DNA of 64,000 nucleotides, taken from NCBI GenBank assembly GCA_004194705.1, contig SADC01001298.1, forward strand, positions 186,001 through 250,000, given 5' to 3'. This document shows positions 1-11,043 of this stretch, piece after piece. Position numbers and translations under genes: made by a program. A model generated the notes under the pieces. The model saw only the letters and a list, made by a program, of their open reading frames with translations, searched no databases and was not told the DNA's origin. This DNA comes from Ditylenchus dipsaci. Its lineage: Eukaryota > Nematoda > Chromadorea > Rhabditida > Anguinidae. Each line of letters begins with the position of its first letter. Position 1 is the first letter of the stretch.

Positions 1-1370
1 AAATTTTTTGAAAATTTTCGGGCCATGCAGGTAGATATCCACCTGATTCTAGGCTACCTATCCTGAGTTTCTGCATCTGGGCAGGTGAAATCGCAATTTC
101 GGTCTTAACAAATCCGATTCCTGATGCCATTAAAGTTGGAAATAGTTGTTTATTTGTGTTGTTTTCTGGACTATTTCGAGCATGCTGAAGATGGTTTGAC
201 AGTAGAGATAGAAACAGCGTGACATCTTAAAATGAGATAGAAAGTAGAGATAGAAATGGGTAGTAGAGATAGAAAAGACAGTAGAGATAGAAATGACAGA
301 AATGACAATCAAAAAAATAATTTTACGTCATGTTTCGGCTCAATTTGACAATGATGATGAAAATGTATGGTTAAACAAACTTCACATTCCTCAGCTAACT
401 TTAATTGAGCTACATTTTAGTATATAACATCTAGTAAAAATTATAACAAAATGTTTATGAAAAAAGCTCTCAAAAAACATCATAAAAACATCGCAAGCCG
501 AAAAATGGCTGAAAATGATCCTCTTTGCGATGTTTTTTTTGAGAGGCTGTTTTCTGGAAATAAACTATTTAACTACGAAAATCCGATAATAGCATGTTGT
601 AAGCATTAAAAGTTGCATTTTAGCACTGCCAAACCATCTTCAGCATGGTCGAATTAGTCCAGAAAAAAGTTTTGGAACATGTAAAACGTAAAAATTTTTT
701 GCTTCAAGTGACGACCACTTTGTTTAGTTGGTTCAGACTTCAATTTAAATTCCTGCAAACTTTTTCGAACTGCGTGAATTTTAAAAGTGTGGATCAATCC
801 GGTGTGGATAAATTCGGTGTGGATCAGTTTGCGTGTTGATCTATTCGGTGTGGATCAATTGGGATTTTTGGGGAATATGGGTGGGTGAAAGTGAAGTTTT
901 GGTCTTGTCAAACAAGATTCGTCACGCAATTTAAGTATGAAAGGATGGTTTGTTTTTGAATTTTGAAAATTTTCATTTTTCAGGCCAGCCTGGTGGATAT
1001 CCACCTGACCATAGGGTACCCAAACCAGGTTTCAGGGTTTAGTTAAGTAAAATCGAAAAATGCTTTGTTTTGATTTTCAGCGTGACATCTAAAAAGGATA
1101 TTTTAAAAAGAGACTGCAGACAGAAAGCCCCGATATAGGCGAATTTCCGAACTCATATTTTCGACAACGGAAATATCTAAAATATTTTGTTTGAAAACAT
1201 TAAAATTAAAAAAAATATCGAAAACCGAAAATCTCCAAAAAAATTTGTCCCGAAACGGTAAAAGATCAAATTTATATCACTCAAAACGGCTAATGACGAA
1301 AACGGGAAATGTCGAGAACGGAAATTTTTCAAACTAGCGTTTTTTGAAAAAGATAATGCCGAAAACCAAT
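1..1370. other. no gene seen; dispersed repeat fragments
   Basis: No coding exon could be supported. Two fragments of one dispersed repeat lie near 20-60 and 975-1040; both carry the word GATATCCACCTGA, and a related copy occurs near 37140-37215. A short degenerate tandem of GTAGAGATAGAAA units is at about 200-300, and a GGTGTGGAT repeat at 785-860. Confidence 0.5.
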
Positions 1371-1383
1371 ACATCCATTCTTC

Positions 1384-2526
1384 TGGAGCATGTATGACTT
1401 CTAAGTGAAAATGGGCCATTGAGCCGATATTACCGCAAAAAGTGGTACAAGAATCAAATCAAAGTTATGAAATGATTATGATACAGGTATCATAGTGTAT
1501 GTTAGACATTTGTGTTCAATGTCTTTGGTTACAAAAATTTTATTTTCGAGTTGTGTGCGTTTAGTATTCAAATGACCGCTAGAATCTAGCAAACATTTTG
1601 GTACTAAAAAACCTCTAAGTCTATATTTTAAAAAATTCAGAAAAAAGCAAAAAAAGGTCAAGTAATAGAGTCTCACAGAGATTAGGTCACGTAAAACGCT
1701 GTTATGTGACTTGTTTTGCTGGTCTAGATTTTTTTTCATATAAACTTATTGATTTTTTATCACTAAAATGCTTGCTAAATTCTAGTGGTTATTCTGTGAA
1801 AAAGGACTACAAGTTCATATAGAAAAATCTATACCAGCAAAACCAAGTCACATAACAGCGTTTTACGTGACCTAATCTCTGTGAGACTCTATTACTTGAC
1901 CTGATTTTGCTGTTTAAAAAAATCGGCGCCGAGCGCCATTGACAAAAAAAGTTACGCCGGCGCGAAAAATGTGAAAAATTGGCGCCGCGCGCCAAGTAAA
2001 AACACAAGAAAAGTAGCTATGCAAATTATTTATTTTAAATATTTTACATGTCAATCGATTCGCTATTATAAGTCAAAATGCTCTTGCTTTTTAAAGTACG
2101 TGTCAGAACCGGGCGCCGGAGTGTATCAAGATCGGCACCAGGCGCCGAACCCAGCGCCCGGTGTAAAATTCAACTCTGCAAAATCTGAAATTTTTTGAGA
2201 GAACTAAAGCTGTATGTGTCATAAAAGCTGAAAAGGCCAAAAAAATCAGTACAAAAAACAGTTTAAAAAGCCTACTTCTATAATTTTAAAAGTTATGAAA
2301 AAGCTCTGAAAAAATAGCGCCGGCGCCCGACTACGCATTTTTCGAAATCGGCGACGGGCGTCGGCGCCTCAATTTTTTCAAAATTTTTACGGGCGCACAC
2401 CGGCGCCGGCGCTTGTGCAAGTATGCCTGTATCATGGTCATTCATAACTTTGATTTGATTCTTGTACCACTTTCGCGTAATACCGGCTCAATGGCCCATT
2501 TTCACTTAGAAGTCATACATGCTCCA
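1384..2526. repeat. large foldback element with nested inverted repeats
   Basis: Two arms of about 115 bp, roughly 1384-1500 and 2410-2526, are inverted copies of each other (for example TTCACTTAGAAGTCATACAT in the right arm and its complement in the left). Inside is a second inverted pair, about 1648-1740 and 1805-1905, sharing GTCACGTAAAACGCTGTTAT. Its loop is near 1740-1805. The section 1921-2420 is GC-rich and full of GGCGCC words, unlike its AT-rich surroundings. No transposase remains. It is a non-autonomous foldback or a nest of two or three elements. Confidence 0.7.
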
Positions 2527-2594
2527 CAAGAATATGCAAAAAAAATTCACGTAATAGGGTCCTCAAAATGACACCCCGATAGGGTCCCTTGTAA

Positions 2595-2905
2595 TGGCTC
2601 TATCGCAATTGTAAGTGTAAATGTGAATGTAAGGTAAATGTAAGGTCTCTTCACGATACCAAAAACATTTACATTTACACTTACGCCTTCACAATACGAA
2701 TGTAAATGTAAATTTTTGAATTATTTTGACTTTTATTTCCAAAAGTCAGTTTTTCTAACCCAACTGCCGATTTTTCAAGTTTTTATAACTAGCATTGAAC
2801 TCCTTGTCGTCAATAAAGCATTTCTAGTATTCTCTGAAAATACTTGAATTCAATTTTCATTTACATTCGTATTGTGAAGGGTAAGTGTAAGTGTAAATGA
2901 GCTAC
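2595..2905. repeat. foldback MITE-like repeat built from AAGTGTAAATGT units
   Basis: The left arm near 2665-2714 contains CTTCACAATACGAATGTAAA. The right arm near 2855-2900 contains the inverted partner CATTTACATTCGTATTGTGA. Outside these, both sides have degenerate AGTGTAAATG repeats. No target duplication was found. Confidence 0.6.
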
Positions 2906-3178
2906 AATTCTCAAAGATGCCATTTTGTTGATCTTCTTGATTACATTTTGGTTAAAGTCAAGGTGGGTGGGAGTAGGTGAACATCGCTTATTATCGTTTA
3001 TGCGAACACCAGTCTTGGAATGCTATTTCACCCGTTCGAACCCCTCTGTTGCCAAATTTGTTCCGGCCATAATGTTCTGTCATTAAATTCTGCACAAAGC
3101 ACATATATTGGTGAAGAATGTTTTTCTGTGTTAACTGCTTATACTTATTTATGTAAGCACTTGTAATATGCAAAGTTA

Positions 3179-3361
3179 AAGTACCATGGGTTTTCAGCGG
3201 CATGTGCAGTATTTGAATTAGTGGGGACACTTCTCTTTCGTCTCAAACTGTACTCTTTGGAGTCATTTCAAACGACCCAAAAGAGTACAATTCTAGACGA
3301 AAGGGAACTGTTCCCCGCCAATTCAAATATTGCACATGCCGCTGAAAAACCATGGTCCTTC
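3179..3361. repeat. palindromic MITE, AGCGGCATGTGC family, copy 1
   Basis: A near-perfect 183-bp palindrome. The left end reads CATGGGTTTTCAGCGGCATG and the right end is its complement. The centre is formed by GAGTACA/TGTACTC words. A second copy of the family is at 40841-41033. Confidence 0.7.
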
Positions 3362-3461
3362 AAGTGGGCTTTCTAATAAATATATAAGTGACTGTCAATT
3401 TTGCAAAAAGGTAAAAGCTCCTATAATTATGCTTTACATAAATGTCACAAAATCACAGAAT

Positions 3462-3723
3462 TACCGTATATTCTCTATTAGAAGGCCCGGCCTTCTATTT
3501 TTCAACCCTAAAAAAGTCGGAAAAAATTTGGGTCGATTTTGAGATTTTTGCGTGCTCAACCAAAATTTAAAAGTGAATCAGGTGAGCTCGTGCTAACTAA
3601 GAAAACGCGAAAAACAGATTTGCGAATTTCTTTTTCTAGGCTGATATATAGGTACTCAAGGGGGCCTTCTAATAGAGAGGGGCCTTCTATTAGAGAGGGC
3701 CTTCTAATCGAGAATATACGGTA
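3462..3723. mobile_element. pogo-like MITE, TACCGTAT family (copy P1)
   Basis: Flanked by TA on both sides. The left end is CCGTATATTCTCTATTAGAA and the right end is its inverted partner; both share the private variant TATATTC and the arm AGAAGGCC. The internal body shares GAGCTCGTG-type sequence with other copies. It directly abuts copy P2. Confidence 0.75.
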
Positions 3724-3885
3724 TACCGTATTTTCTCTATTAATGAACCCCTCTCTAATAATGAACCCCCCCCCTCGATTTTCGACTAGGATTTCAGAGT
3801 TAGGGCCATTTTTGATTAACAATTTCAACTTTTTGAAGGATTGAAAAATAATGAACCCGGGTGCATTAATAGAGAAAATACGGTA
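3724..3885. mobile_element. pogo-like MITE, TACCGTAT family (copy P2)
   Basis: TA-flanked, 162 bp, beginning on the base after copy P1 ends. Ends read CCGTATTTTCTCTATTAATG on the left and the complement on the right, with ATGAACCC in the left arm. The two elements sit head to tail with their TA duplications touching, so one probably inserted at the TA bordering the other. Confidence 0.75.
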
Positions 3886-3934
3886 TGCACATTTTCAACG
3901 ATTAGGCAGTCATAGTACTATGGCCACCTTTCTT

Positions 3935-6369
3935 TTAAAAGCATCTGGAAAAATCAGAGACAGTTTCATTATCTATTACAGGTTCAGCATGCTGATTCTC
4001 GTCTAATTTGTTTAGTTGTTTGCGAGCATTGTTAATTTCGGCACTAGTTTTCAAAAGCACTTGTTCCTGCAATTCGTGATTAATTTATAGCATTATAAAA
4101 TGTAAATGGTCGAAACTGAAAAGTGTCGTCCTTTGACTGAAAAGTGCCGTCTTTAAATCTTTCAGTCAAGGGGGGGGGCCAAACTAGACAAGTACCTACG
4201 CCGTTGGAAACTAGAGTAACAGAGCGACCTGATAATGTTATTAGTTTGAAAAAAATTGTTCAGTTATGCGGCACTTTTTAACTTTTCTTTTAAAAAAAGA
4301 CGGCACTATTCAGCCAAAAGACGGCAATTTTCAGTTTCGACCAATGTAAATATACCGCTTTGAAAAGGACTTGATGTAAGTCAGCTACTGCATCTGCCTG
4401 TTCTATCAGCTTGGCCAATTTCTTTCTCTCAATCATCACAAAATCAATTTTCTGGGCAACTTCAATACTTTTTTCAACTAAGCCATTTACATCAGCAGTT
4501 ATCTGAAAATTAAATTACTTAGATCATCTAAATTGTTAAGACTCCACAGACGGCTTCTTCAGCAAATGTGGTATCTAAGACAGATTTTTATGCTGAAAAA
4601 CTCCGAGAAAAGGGACTTTTGTATCGGCCTAACTGGCTAACCTATATTTCAAAATAGTTTTTAAAAGTCTAGTTCTTATCTGAATTGTGATTCTCTTCTC
4701 TTTTATTTTTACTCTCTCAGCACTATTAACCTGACAAAGTTACAATAATCCTCAGCTGCGGGTGATTTTATCCGGAAAAATATATAAAGGATTTCGATCC
4801 GGTTTCGATTTCGGTTTTCGCAAATCTAAAATTCCGGATCCGGACCAAATATTGATTCCGAGCCAATTCTACAAGTTACCACCTCAAACCACCCAAAACC
4901 ACCATAAACTGCTCCAAATCAGTATCTAACCACCCTAAATCAGTGCTTAGGGTGGTTTAAGAGGGTGAGAATGGTTCAGGGTGGAATTTTGAGTGATTTA
5001 GCCCATCGGACTGGAATTCTGATCCGCTCAATCGAATTTTCTCTAAAAGTTCACCTCTCCTTTAGTAAACCCCAAAAAACCAACTTTCAGGAAATAATCT
5101 TTTTGGTGACATAAATCATCTTTTTCGTGATATCTTGTTTTTCGTGAAGTAAATAATTTACGTACTGTTTCATTGAAACATCAACGCCGGCTTTCTTACA
5201 AAATTGGCTCTAAATGAGGTTTGAAGTCAAAATTTCATGCGAAATTTACTCAGAAACCCACTGAGTTGCGAGACTGTCCGGACCAGTTCGACCCTTTACT
5301 TTTTTCTAAACCCACGGTTGGCTAGGTCATTTCAGCTCATTGATATCGATATCTCATCTAGCTCATTGATATATTATTCTGAAATTCAAAAAGATATTGG
5401 AAAGTCACAAAAATAAATTACTGAGCTTTAAAAATGATGAACATAAACAACAGGTGGGACCAAGGCAAAAACGAACAAACTTTTGAGACCACCTAATACT
5501 AACTCTTATCCGCTGCGCAACCCAAGCCACTTTTCCTTACTCAACTGATCTGAGGAGCCCCTTTAAAGGGCCATTGCCACCTAGGCAGGTACCTGTTTTG
5601 AATTGTCCCGCTAATTCAAAATTTTTTGCCTAATTATTGAAGTTCTGTACGGATTTCTTAACTTGGTTTCTAACAAAAGTACGCCTAGAATTATATTTTA
5701 GGCTTAGTATTGTAAGAAAAAAAGTTGAAAAATTCGTACATAAATCCAACGATCAAGAAAAAAAATTGAATTGGGGGACAACCGTTGTCGTAGACGGCAA
5801 TGGCCTTTTAAGTAGAATTTTATTTGGACCAAGTAAGACTTGGCAGCTTTTAATTTTTTGAAAAAAGAAAAAGAGGCTTTCTTATAACATATTTATTTGT
5901 CTTAAAAATGTGAGATTTTTAATTAAAAGTCATAATCGTAACTTTTCATATTGTATCAAAGCTTACTAACCTCTTTTTCATGAACAAAACTGCTCTTGCA
6001 TTCCTCGTCAACCACATCTTTCTTTCTCACTTCGTCATCAGTATCTCCTACCATCACACATGACACAATGACACAGCCGGCGAAAATTGCCCAGATAGAA
6101 TAATAAAATAGCTTTATATTGTCTTCTAAAATCAGCTGATCCCAGTTATCTTTTAGATTCGACTGCCAATTAGGAGGTTGTGTAGAAAAATTATTGACTC
6201 CTTTACTGCTAGCCACCTCATTGACTGGTCCAACTCGACCATACAAACCAACTTTTTGGACTTTTCTATTTGTAAACCAGTCAGATTTGGATCTTAATTG
6301 CAACGCAGATAAAATATGAGCATTTGGAATAGTTCGTAACATAAATAATTTAGATGGCAATCTCAACAT
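3935..6369 (-). CDS. predicted mitochondrial single-pass membrane protein with C-terminal coiled coil
   Basis: Unrecognised gene, but intact. It has three exons: 6369-5971, 4502-4356 and 4066-3935. Both introns have GT-AG ends and fall in phase 0, giving an uninterrupted 225-residue product. Residues 1 to about 45 are basic and hydroxylated with few acidic residues, as in a mitochondrial presequence. About residues 88-110 form one hydrophobic membrane segment (LFYYSIWAIFAGCVIV). Residues 134 to about 205 are charged and helical with coiled-coil character (IERKKLAKLIEQADAV, SAEINNARKQLNKL). The acceptors read TTTTCAG and AATTGCAG. Intron 2 is 289 bp, of which 235 bp plus one 9-bp duplication is a MITE. 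Location and topology are inferred; the function is unknown. It is one of the few genes here without frame breaks. Confidence 0.78.
4108..4342. mobile_element. MITE with 9-bp target duplication, inside an intron
   Basis: Ends are GGTCGAAACTGAAAAGT and its complement, flanked by a perfect 9-bp direct repeat AATGTAAAT at 4099-4107 and 4343-4351. A 9-bp duplication is typical of Mutator-like elements. It lies in intron 2 of the mitochondrial-type gene, with its duplication ending 5 bases from the exon boundary. It contains a G9 run and short GACGGCAC/GTGCCGTC repeats, but no ORF. Confidence 0.8.
4870..5095. repeat. fragment of the CCACCCTAAA dispersed repeat family
   Basis: Matches part of the palindromes at 28714-29280 and 33558-34118. 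Shared words include CAGTGCTTAGG, ATTTAGCCCATCGGACT and CTTTAGTAAACCCC. It lies in intron 1 of the mitochondrial-type gene. The rest of that intron (to 5970) shows no gene or clear repeat. Confidence 0.6.
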
Positions 6370-6399
6370 TTTGCTAACAAAAAAAGCAAGCTTTATATA

Positions 6400-7187
6400 A
6401 TAAACAAGTAAAGAATTACTTTATCATTATTTGAACATATTGACTAGATAAGGTTTCGAAATTTCGGATGAAATCTTTTTAAAAGTTGTATTTAAATATA
6501 TATATTGTTTTACACATTCCTGCTATATAGAAAAGAGTAAACTGTGCTATTTTGAATTGTGCGCATGAAGTTTTTGCCGACTGCCTGACAATTGGATACA
6601 AAAACTGATTGGATACATCATTTAGATACATTGATGATTTGATACACCGATTAGATACAGTTTTCATTTCCATTCTTGCTATTTTACATTTTTTAAATTA
6701 AGCCCAGGTACAGGACTGCCAACTCTATATCAGGATGGACTCAAACATGTTTTACAGACTTTTTATAGCTCAAAAACACGTTTGAATCCGTACTAACGTA
6801 CGCTGGCCCACCCTGCGCCTAAGGTTTTGAATAAGCCTTAATACATAAATTCTAACCCAAAAACTCCACAGTAGGTCTAAAATAGGTGATACATAGATTC
6901 TAGATAGATATGTCACCAAATACTATGGTTACTGAGACTAAAAAAAAGTTTTTGTTACATCCGATCCCACCACTTAGACATAATTAAGTATCCCCTCTAA
7001 AAACTTCCTTCCCACCTAGGGTCCGACTCTTTTTTATGCCATATTTTTGAAACTTTTTATTAAATCTGATTTGTGAGTCTAATCAGAAAAATCGCAAGGA
7101 TTCTGATTTTGCCGTACCTTTTCGTAACTGATAACAGTTTAACCGAAAAGACCCACGACTCTTGGTTTAGTATAGCCTTTTTGGGAA
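6400..7187. other. no gene seen
   Basis: No exon could be supported. A TACGCTGGCCCACCCTG word near 6797-6815 recurs in related form near 21765 and 43215, so part of this stretch is a dispersed repeat. The bases upstream of 6369 should hold the promoter of the minus-strand gene, but no diagnostic motif was seen. Confidence 0.4.
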
Positions 7188-7537
7188 TACCGTATTCCCT
7201 TTAATAGAACCACATGTGTTTATACTTTTCAACGTTCTATTAGAAAGTGTGGTTACAATAGAGAGTGTGCTTCTATCTTTCGACCTTAGTTGTACCGCCA
7301 CCGGCGGCACCCCTTCGGTTACCTTCGCGGCCCTACGGCGGTTCCTGGCGGTCATAGATTTTTTCAGATGAGAGCGTCACAATCATCTCAAAAACTATGA
7401 CCGCCGGGCACCGCCGGGGGCCGCCGAAGATAACCGAAGGGGTGCCACCGGCGGCGGTCGAACTATGCTTTCGACCCTCTGAAGATATTCAATCATTGCA
7501 GCATACGCGGATAAATTTTTTATTTACAACAAAACTC

Positions 7538-7777
7538 GGAATTGTTCTGGTTTAGGGAGACGCTCATTTTTTACTATATTTTTTATTTATTTTATCTGAT
7601 TATGGCAGTCATGTTTATATCGATAACCTATATGGATAGTTTAATAAGTTATTGTGTTGATCGAGGGATTATAGTCACCCTGGTCACCATAATCAATTTG
7701 ATCGACCTAAAAATAAAAATATATATAGTGAAAAATAGGCGCCCCCCCCCTCCCCCGCCCTAAACCAGAACAGGTCC
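7538..7777. mobile_element. hAT-like MITE with perfect 8-bp target duplication
   Basis: A 240-bp element flanked by CAAAACTC at 7530-7537 and 7778-7785. Terminal repeats match at TGTTCTGGTTTAGGG and its complement. It has a C-rich run near its right end and no convincing ORF. It is nested in the pogo-like element 7188-8137. Confidence 0.75.
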
Positions 7778-7786
7778 CAAAACTCA

Positions 7787-8090
7787 TTAACACTCTAGAA
7801 ATATATCTTTATTATCAAACGCATTTTCTTGCGCTTCCTCGAGATCGATCTCTTGTATTAGCTCAGCCAACGTCTTCTCATCACGCGCGAGCTTCACCTT
7901 GCTTCGACCACTCGGCACCGGTCCAACTTTCTTGAAGCAGTGGGTGGCGTCGTCCTCACATCCATCCATGGCATTGGGAACTCCGCATGACTTTAATTAC
8001 TCAATGATGAGTTTCTTCGAGAGATTCTCCCAGGCTCCGACAATCCATTGGAAGTAAACGACCATTTGACGACTGCTTGAGAGTGTTAAG
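7787..8090 (-). pseudogene. pogo/Tigger transposase C-terminal remnant
   Basis: The minus-strand translation begins near 8075 with AWENLSKKLIIE, then a stop codon, then LKSCGVPNAMDGCEDD. This resembles the pogo/Tigger (DDE_1, jerky-type) C-terminal signature of a W..I...I..SF..CG region followed by DG.EDD. The usual SF is replaced by a stop plus L. The open part, 7969-7787, continues through an acidic tail (ELIQEIDLEEAQ). No DDE catalytic core is present. Assignment rests on recalled family pattern, not a search. Confidence 0.65.
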
Positions 8091-8394
8091 GGTGTGGTTC
8101 TATTAGAGAGTGTGGTTTTATTATAGAGAATACGGTAAGTAGCTACACTAAAACTTTGGTAAAACTTTTGTCATTCACAAAAAATCGGCGAATTATAAAT
8201 CCTTGCGATTTCACGGATTAGACTAACCAAAGACCACCGCAGAAGCCTTCAGCATATGGAATAAGAAAGTTTCGGACCCTAAGCCACCCAAAATCACCCA
8301 TTTTGACCATTTTTAAAGGGATTTAGGTCTGTATTTGGGTGGAAATGGACCAAAAATGGGCCAATTTAGTGTGAAAAACAAGATGTTGAATATA

Positions 8395-8545
8395 GTTTTG
8401 TTGACTGGGGCCTACCGCATAAATAAACTCTGGTATGCGTGCTTTTTGATGCATCCAGAGTCACTTTCCAGTGATTTGCGTCTAAGGTATGTGGGTGTGC
8501 GCATCTCAACCCCAAGCAACAACGACCCCTGCGCCCTGAAAGGGG
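8395..8545. repeat. dispersed repeat, ATGCATCCAGAG family
   Basis: Contains GCCTACCGCA, CTCTGGTATG, TGCATCCAGAGTCACTTTC and CTGCGCCCT in the same order as partial copies near 12060-12175, 35845-35895 and, in part, 17095-17165 and 52105-52170. No coding role. Confidence 0.6.
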
Positions 8546-9094
8546 TTATGTTTTTATAAATATGATGTGATATATATAAAATGCTTTGTTCGACGCTCAT
8601 TACAAAATTTTAAATTGTTTATAGTGAAATAAACATTTTATTAAATTAGCAACAAACAAATTTGCAGTAAAAGAACATAAAGTCGCTTCTGTTGCAAAAA
8701 GCTTGAAAACACTATAAACCGTTCCATTTTAAATTTGTGTACTCAAGAAACTTGTTCTTCCGTGATTAAAAAAATATTTTATGGAAAGGTTATCGGGTTA
8801 TTAAATCAGTGAAAAAAATGATGTTTTGACAATAAACGTGACATCTTATCCGGATTTCTCTGGATGAATGTGAAATGACCGATAAGGGTGTATATAAAAC
8901 AGCTTACATTCTCTAACATTCCTTCCTGTTTACTGATTGTCACATTCGGTCACAGAAGAAAAAAATTCATTTATTTTTTCAACACGCCTCATATTTTGGT
9001 ACAGAATTTAACAGTGAAAAACTCTGTAAATGTGGGTTTTCTGTTTCGAGTTTCGTCATAAAACAAAAAACCTACCTAAAAATCTCTGCTATTT

Positions 9095-9790
9095 TTTTGG
9101 TTTGTTTGGCCACTTTTAGAGGTAATTTGACTTTTTTTAGTGCCAGGTTCGGAATCAGCGACCCAAATCACGCCTAGAACTGGTCAAACAAGCCGAAAAA
9201 AGTAAAGTGCACGCATGCGGATCGAACCTGTGTACGATTTGGACCAAAAAACACAAATGGCTCATTTATAAACGTTGTCGTTGTCGTCGTCGTTGTCGTC
9301 GTCGTTGTCGTTGGAATATTTTTTTTATAAAACCCTTTTTTTCGCCAACGACGACGACAACGACGACCTATTTATAAAAATCCAACGACAACGCCAACGA
9401 CAACGACGACGCCAAGGACAACGACATTTTTTATTCAAAATTGGACAAATTTCGCATTTTTAGTCGAGCTTTCGAGTGAAAACGTGTGGAGAATATAGTT
9501 AATCCTTAAAATTCTGACTTAAAATGCAAAATTTGTCTGATTTGGAAGAAAAATTTTCTGTTGTCGTTGGCGTTGTCGTTGGATTTTTATAAATATGTCG
9601 TCGTTGTCGTCGTCGTTGGCGTTGTCGTTGTCATTGGCGTAAAAATGCCTTTATAAAACATTTTTTCCAACGACAACGACGACGGCAACGACAACGTTTA
9701 TAAATGAGCCAAAACTTTTACGCATTGAACCACCGATGCCACTTGTTTAAACCTCAATGGCTTTTCTTCCTCCTTTAAGGTGGTCCGCAG
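9095..9790. repeat. tRNA-like palindromic repeat, split by an insertion
   Basis: The sequence at 9095-9256 resembles 36640-36780: AGAGGTAATTTG, a CGGAATCAGCGACCCAAAT stretch and a B-box-like GGATCGAACC. The sequence at 9713-9790 resembles 36795-36860 (TTACGCAYTG, ATGCCACTT, CAATGGCTT). The foldback 9257-9712 separates the two parts. This copy is therefore older than the foldback insertion. Confidence 0.55.
9257..9712. mobile_element. foldback element made of CGTTGTCGTCGT repeats
   Basis: The outer ends are TGGCTCATTTATAAACGTTG and its exact complement. The interior consists almost entirely of runs of GTCGTT/GACAAC units in alternating orientation. Each run is bordered by TTTATAAA-like words, with an AT-rich unique core near 9430-9555. 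No target duplication is evident and there is no ORF of note. Confidence 0.75.
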
Positions 9791-9829
9791 GGGTATTATT
9801 GACTGTATGTATCTTTTCTACCAAAAAAT

Positions 9830-10330
9830 ATGACTTGGTTGCTCTTGTTTATTTTTCGGATTTTTTTCTTTAAGAAAAAACAATAAAGCAAATAACCCTA
9901 TTTTTCCAATCTTATTTTTAGCCCAAAATTATAAATTTTTTGGCGTTTAGAGTACGGCCCCAATTTTTGACGCCAGATTCTGATAGAGCTGACAATTCTG
10001 GATCGGATAGTTATGAAAAAATAAAAAAAAAGCCATACGCGCAGAAGTTCTAGGTCAGAATTATGTCAGAATTACAAGTTTCTACGACAGAAACAAATTC
10101 TTAGTCAATTTCAATATATTATTTTTTGAGTTACCATTTTTTTGCCTAGAACTTCTGTGCGCATGGCTTTTTTTTTTTTTTCATGACTATCCGATGCAGA
10201 ATTATCAGCTCTATCAGAATCTGGCGTCAAAAATTTTTTTGAGCTGAAAAATAAGCTTGGAAAAATGGGTTTTATGCTTTATTGTGTTTTTGTGGATTTA
10301 TCTATTCCTATGCCAAAACTTTATATACCA
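9830..10330. repeat. long imperfect palindrome
   Basis: The left arm, about 9966-10070, contains GACGCCAGATTCTGATAGAG. The right arm, about 10145-10240, contains its complement CTCTATCAGAATCTGGCGTC. Outer words CAATAAAGC and GCTTTATTG extend the symmetry. There is no duplication and no ORF. Confidence 0.65.
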
Positions 10331-10363
10331 AAAAAGCCTGTTTAATTCTGTATTGCTTTATTG

Positions 10364-10564
10364 CAGGGCTCGCAAATCAAAATTTTCAAATAAAGGACAT
10401 TTGGTAAAATAATGGACATTTGGTCAAAAAGTGCCATTTTATCAAGTGCTTATTGATTTTTGAGCAACAAAAATAAAGATTTGACTTAAAATCTCGAAAA
10501 TTCTAAAGATTTCGGATCTCAAATAAAGGATAAATCTTTAAAGAAAAGATGTTTCCGAGCCCTG
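10364..10564. mobile_element. hAT-like MITE, CAGGGCTCG family, copy 1
   Basis: A 201-bp element with ends CAGGGCTCGCAAAT and ATTTCCGAGCCCTG-type complement, flanked by a perfect 8-bp repeat CTTTATTG at 10356-10363 and 10565-10572. It is very similar to 31387-31586, which has a different 8-bp duplication. The two are independent insertions of one family. Confidence 0.88.
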
Positions 10565-11043
10565 CTTTATTGTGCTTTAAATCGACGTAACAAGCATTCC
10601 GAGGAGAAGGTCTAAAATTACAGAAAATCCCTTTTGAGAAGAAAATTTTCTCACCAATGCAGAATACGTAAATTTACTAAAGATTTGTACTTTTTTAGGA
10701 CCCTGAAATTTTTTATTTTTTTAATAAAAACCTTCTTTTTTAGCTTCAAGATGAGAATAATGGATAAGATGGCATTTTTAAAGAAAAATGACTAAATTGT
10801 AATTTTTAGCCAAATATACTTTATTTCGAAATTGTTGTACTCACAGGTTTTTGTACTCAGCCAACGGTTGGCTGCTGCAGGCCAAGACCACAACCACACT
10901 CTACACATCAAGTGATTAAAAAATTGTAGTTTCCGAAAAAATCAACGGCAGGGGCCAAAGCCTATTTAATAGTGTGGCGCGAATGCATATAGAGCTTGTC
11001 TTTTTTCAACTCAGTAAAAATAGAAATTTTAAATTTTAGAAAT
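10565..11043. other. upstream region of the methyltransferase-like gene
   Basis: AT-rich, with no exon seen. The last bases before the ATG at 11044 read TTTTAAATTTTAGAA. This is a good nematode-style AG acceptor immediately upstream of the start and may be a trans-splice site. Confidence 0.4.

Larger units (their letters stand above)
7188..8137. mobile_element. pogo-like element retaining a transposase remnant (copy P3)
   Basis: The longest uninterrupted-origin member of the TACCGTAT family in the window, 950 bp. It starts TACCGTATTCCCTTTAATAG and ends with the inverted form TAGAGAATACGGTA; both ends carry GAACCACA arms. It contains a pogo/Tigger-type transposase C-terminus on the minus strand (7787-8090) and a nested hAT-like MITE (7538-7777). 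A GC-rich palindrome around 7296-7460 (GCCACCGGCGGCGG words) may be another insertion. This copy ties the short MITEs of the family to the pogo superfamily. Confidence 0.75.

Noticed and set aside
5637..5861. Plus-strand 74-codon ORF
   Set aside because: It lies antisense in intron 1 of the mitochondrial-type gene, with no motif, splice signal or homolog recognised.
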